Shown piece by piece: positions 60,498 to 64,000 of a stretch of 64,000 bases of DNA (the first letter of the stretch is position 1; each line of letters starts with the position of its first letter). The DNA comes from Unio delphinus (taxonomy: Eukaryota > Mollusca > Bivalvia > Unionida > Unionidae). The notes below the pieces were generated by a model. That model saw only the letters and a list, made by a program, of their open reading frames with translations. It was not told where the DNA came from and did no database searches. The position numbers and the translations under genes are program-made. Where the stretch lies: contig JAQISU010000003.1 in assembly GCA_029339505.1 (NCBI GenBank), positions 22,285,001 to 22,349,000 on the forward strand, read 5' to 3'.

Positions 60498-60679
60498 TTC
60501 TTTTCCCAGCTATATTGTATGTAACTACAATCTTCCAATAAGACTGCATTAAAAAAAAAATAATGATTTGTGGTGTACAAATGCATTACATACAGTTTAA
60601 AGTTAAAGGGTATAGCTTCTGTGCTTAAATGCTGGAGCCTTCTCCATTTAGGCAGTTATTGTGATAAATATCTTGCGAG

Positions 60680-60929
60680 AGGGGTGGCCGAGTGATCTAA
60701 AGCGCTGTCCGTTATGGACCACTGCCATCTCACCTCTGTCTGCGTGTGTTTGAGTCTAAGATTTGGCAAATGTAGTTATGTGAGAAAGCTTGCCAGTAGC
60801 TTCTCGTGGGTCAGTGGTTCTTTCCGGGGTTTGTCCGGTTTCTTCCTCCACCATTAATACTGGCCGCCATGTATAGCCTATATTGTGCTGAAAAATGGCG
60901 TTAAACCATTTAAAAAAAAAAAAAAAAAT
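60680..60929 (+). mobile_element. SINE-B, full length, best preserved
   Basis: Head GGGGTGGCCGAGTGATCTAA, B box GTGTGTTTGAGTC, body GTGAGAAAGCTTGCCAGTAG and TTCTTCCTCCACCATTAATA, 3' end GCTGAAAAATGGCGTTAAAC and a poly(A) tail instead of CAA repeats. It is in the same orientation as the copy 180 bp upstream. Confidence 0.95.
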
Positions 60930-61684
60930 ATCTTGCATTAAAGCTAGTGAACTGAAATAGTTGAGTAGAAAATTAAATTGTACGTAAATATCTTTTGAGC
61001 ATGGTATTGTATATTCAGAGTTGACCTATGGCTGCCATCATCTATCAACTATATATTCTTGCTCCTTCTCACCTCTTTTTTGTTTGATAGCCGTATCCTA
61101 CCACGTCCATTCCTCTGACATAAAGCATTTCCCTGATCCTAATCATTCTTTTTTTAACACATTCCCCCCTCCCCCTCCCCCTCTCCCTCCCCCTCCTTCC
61201 TCCTTGTCCATAGTACTGTGTTTGGCTCCAGATTTAAGTTTTCTGGTGCTCCACAATTTCTGGTGGTACACCAGTGTGTATCAATACGGTAATTAATCCA
61301 TGGCATTAGTAAGGTTTGGTTGCTTCACATAGAGTGAGTGGCTCTGTGTTGATGAATGACTTCATACCAAGTGGCTATTGGTGTGAAACATTATATGTAT
61401 ATAGTGGTTTACTATTTCTGCTTCTGAAATATTTTGCTTTCCTTTTTGATTTTATGAGGTCTTCTAATGACAAAACCTTTGTGGAATGGAATAGACATTG
61501 TTTCAGTTTTTGATTCATAAATACTGGACAGTGAGAGCAGGCCATTATCTTGGACCATGTGAGAGCTTGACAGTGTTTCTATATCCATATGTGAAGTTTT
61601 GGACCAATATAATAATTCTGGTTCATTGCCTTCTATGGCCAAAATGTATGGCTCCTTTCATCACCTGTTATACCAGCTACATAT
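60930..61684. other. Intronic DNA, no gene seen
   Basis: A pyrimidine tract at 61156-61206 (runs of CCCCCTCC) stands out. No recognisable exon. Confidence 0.5.
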
Positions 61685-61915
61685 GAGATTTGACTGTTAA
61701 CCAGCCATGTATGAGATGGAAAACTTTTGACTGTTTACCAGCCACATGTGAGATACGATAAGTTTTACTGCTTATTAACCACATATGATACAATGGGTCT
61801 GACTGTTTACCATCCACATATGAGACTGAACAGGTTTGAATCTTTACCAGCCACATACAAAATGGAACAGGTTTGGCTGTTTATCAGTCATATATGAGAT
61901 GGGACATGTTAACTG
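61685..61915. repeat. Degenerate minisatellite, about 38-bp unit, 6 copies
   Basis: Recurring GACTGTTTACCAGCCACATA and TGAGATGGAACAGGTTT words with many substitutions. Confidence 0.88.
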
Positions 61916-62924
61916 TGAAATGAAGTTGGCATGTAAAGAGAGATCATATTAGGATTTAATTTTAAGGGAACATCATCAGAACTTTTTGGATATATAAAAT
62001 GGTTGTTAAAGAATTGGGTTGTCTCCTATGACCATAATTACTGTGATTTGACAATTTCATTTAAAATATCGCGAGCGAAGTCAATATATCTAAGAAATTA
62101 TCTTTCATTGCCAGCATGGCAACAATGACAATTGTCATGGGGCTTATTTCAGAGCAGTGTCGACAAAGGTTGCGTGGAACAGGTATACTGTCCAACAGAA
62201 CTGGAATCCACATTTTTAGCATTCCTGTTTGTATATTGTGTATGCATGATGAAGTGCACAATACCACTGTTACTGCTTCATTGATAGCATAGCTTGATAA
62301 GGTTTTGAATCATAAAGTGATCGATGTTACATCTAAGGTTCATTCTGATGGGGAAAGTATGGCCAACTATTTGTTTCAAGCTTTCATTGTGATTTGGAAT
62401 TTCCTTGCTGGAACAGTCTTGAAGTTTATCCTTGGGGGATTATGGTAAATATAAACTGTAATTTTCCTGTCCATGTTAGTTATTTTTGCATGATCTCCAC
62501 TAACATCAATACTGTTAACAATTTTATTACCTAATCTACCCTGTCTTAAAAGAGAAATGCTGTGTACAGTTTTTAAAATTATTATCAAATATATAAATTT
62601 TAATGAAAAGCTATTTTTTTAAAAAAAATCAATCAAATGATTTCACCATATTCTTTTGTAAGTTAATGTTGCTGAGCATGTGTTGTATTCTTTGATCGAC
62701 CTTCAAGCATGCATAGTGCAATGGAGGAAATGTTTGTGATATGTCATTATCAATATTTATATCTTTATTTTTCCAACTTTAATAAATGGCATGTCATCAA
62801 ACTGCAAACCCAATATGTACATATATTAGGAAGGGACAGTACCAAGTTTTTTTTTGTCCAGACGTAGGGATAATTTTAATGTGATTTTATTTTCTTTCGT
62901 ATTGTGTACAAGACATCATATAGT
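61916..62924. other. Intronic DNA, no gene seen
   Basis: AT-rich sequence with short open frames only and nothing recognisable. Confidence 0.55.
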
Positions 62925-63345
62925 CAGTATCTGTACATGACATGGTTTGGTCATTATTTGTACATGACATGGTTTGGTCATTATTTGTACATGACATGGT
63001 TTGGTCATTATTTGTACATGACATGGTTTGGTCATTATTTGTATATGACATGGTTTGGTCATTATTTGTACATGACATGGTTTGGTCATTATTTGTACAT
63101 GACATGGTTTGGTCATTATTTGTACATGACATGGTTTGGTCATTATTTGTACATGATTGATGGTTTGGTCATTATTTGTACATGACATGGTTTGGTCATT
63201 ATTTGTACATGATTGATGGTTTGGTCATTATTTGTACATGATACATGGTTTGGTCATTATTTGTACATGACCTGGTTTGGTCATTATTTGTACATGATAA
63301 ATGATTTGGTCATTATTTGTACATTATAGATGGTGTAGTCAATAT
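62925..63345. repeat. Minisatellite, 27-bp unit, about 15 copies
   Basis: Units contain CATGGTTTGGTCATTATTTG followed by TACATGA. A 27-bp unit without stops leaves several frames open on both strands; the right-hand copies carry small indels that break them. Confidence 0.97.
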
Positions 63346-63725
63346 CTGTATGAGACAGAGAATCGATACATGTACATGACAGATGGTATAGTCAGTATAT
63401 GTATAAGACAGATGGTATAGTTAATATATGTATAAGACAGATGGTATAGTTAATATATGTATAAGACAGATGGTATAGTTAATATATGTATAAGACAGAT
63501 GATATAGTCAATATATGTACAAAACAGATCATATAGTTAATATATGTATAAGACAGACAGATGGTATAGTCAGTATATGTATAAGACAGATGGTGTAGTC
63601 AGTATCTGTTCAAGACAGATAGTATATGTACAAGACAGATAGTATATGTACAAGACATATAGTATATATGTACAAGACAGATAGTATATGTACATGACAG
63701 ATGGTAGTCAGTATCTGTAAAAGAG
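63346..63725. repeat. Minisatellite, about 29-bp unit, 11-13 copies
   Basis: Units contain AGACAGATGGTATAGTTAAT and ATATGTATA. It follows the 27-bp array directly and shares the GTACATGACA-type joint, so the two may be related by descent. Confidence 0.94.
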
Positions 63726-63956
63726 ATATTATATATTTATATAGTTGATTCTATACTACATTATGTATAAAGCATATGGTGTTTTGCAGATTAAAAAAAA
63801 ACAATATTAATAAATACCACAGTAAATTAATGGCAGACATATTTAACAATATACAGTACATGTATAATCATTATCAGAGACCATACAGTGTAATTGATAA
63901 TGCATTTATATGAACTCGAGTCCAAACTTTAGACATTTGCATAAAAAAAGGAATCG

Positions 63957-64000
63957 GGTCCCTGAGTAGCTGAGTGGTCTAAAGCACTCGCCATTACGGA
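63957..64000 (+). mobile_element. SINE-B head, cut by window end
   Basis: GGGTCCCTGAGTAGCTGAGT then GGTCTAAAGCACTCGCCATT matches the first 40 bases of SINE-B. The rest lies outside the window. Confidence 0.8.

Noticed and set aside
60680..60760. Leu/Ser-type tRNA gene
   Set aside because: Same argument: it is the head of SINE-B, with the family body and tail directly after it.
62887..63188. Open frames of 70-90 codons on both strands with a 9-residue repeat
   Set aside because: The 27-bp minisatellite leaves multiple frames open; there is no sign of selection.

Overview
The window is animal nuclear DNA, most likely from a mollusc and plausibly a bivalve (inference). It is AT-rich, has long introns with GT/AG boundaries, is packed with minisatellites, and carries tRNA-derived SINEs, LINE pieces, TIR elements and one solo LTR. 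There are no operons, ribosome binding sites, functional-looking tRNA genes or rRNA genes.

One host gene is supported, on the + strand. Exons at 9978-10103, 34030-34366 and 39089-44398, plus a probable short exon at 56030-56079, join in compatible phases (1-1, 2-2, 2-2) and give about 1,940 open codons. The third exon is a single 5.3 kb block coding for a disordered, Lys/Glu/Ser-rich region. A motif around 40359-40436 (EERISRYKEERKKQLA) and a second one around 40835-40915 resemble the N-terminal half of supervillin, an actin- and myosin-II-binding membrane-skeleton protein. That identity is tentative. Gelsolin-like repeats and a villin headpiece would have to lie beyond 64000, and the first exons before 9978.

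Layout. 1-9977: a 2.4 kb array of 36-bp units, a 35-bp-unit array split by a SINE with a 13-bp target duplication, smaller arrays, and a MITE ending in (TA)n. 9978-34029: a 24 kb intron with about ten arrays, a 1.2 kb TIR element with TA ends, SINEs, decayed repeats, and a 2.8 kb LINE inserted in a 29-bp-unit array. 34030-44398: the two main exons, with MITEs, SINEs and a dispersed repeat between them. 44399-64000: the next intron or introns, with more arrays, a solo LTR with a CTAG duplication, nested SINE/LINE debris, and a cluster of SINEs near the end.

By adding up hand-set boundaries, tandem arrays fill roughly a quarter of the window, in nearly 30 arrays that look unrelated to each other. 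Three clean mobile-element insertions (SINE, LINE, solo LTR) sit inside arrays, and several arrays appear to have grown from mobile-element ends. No defence system, toxin or viral gene was seen. Family labels used below (SINE-A, SINE-B, MITE-C, repeat D, TIR element) are local to this annotation.
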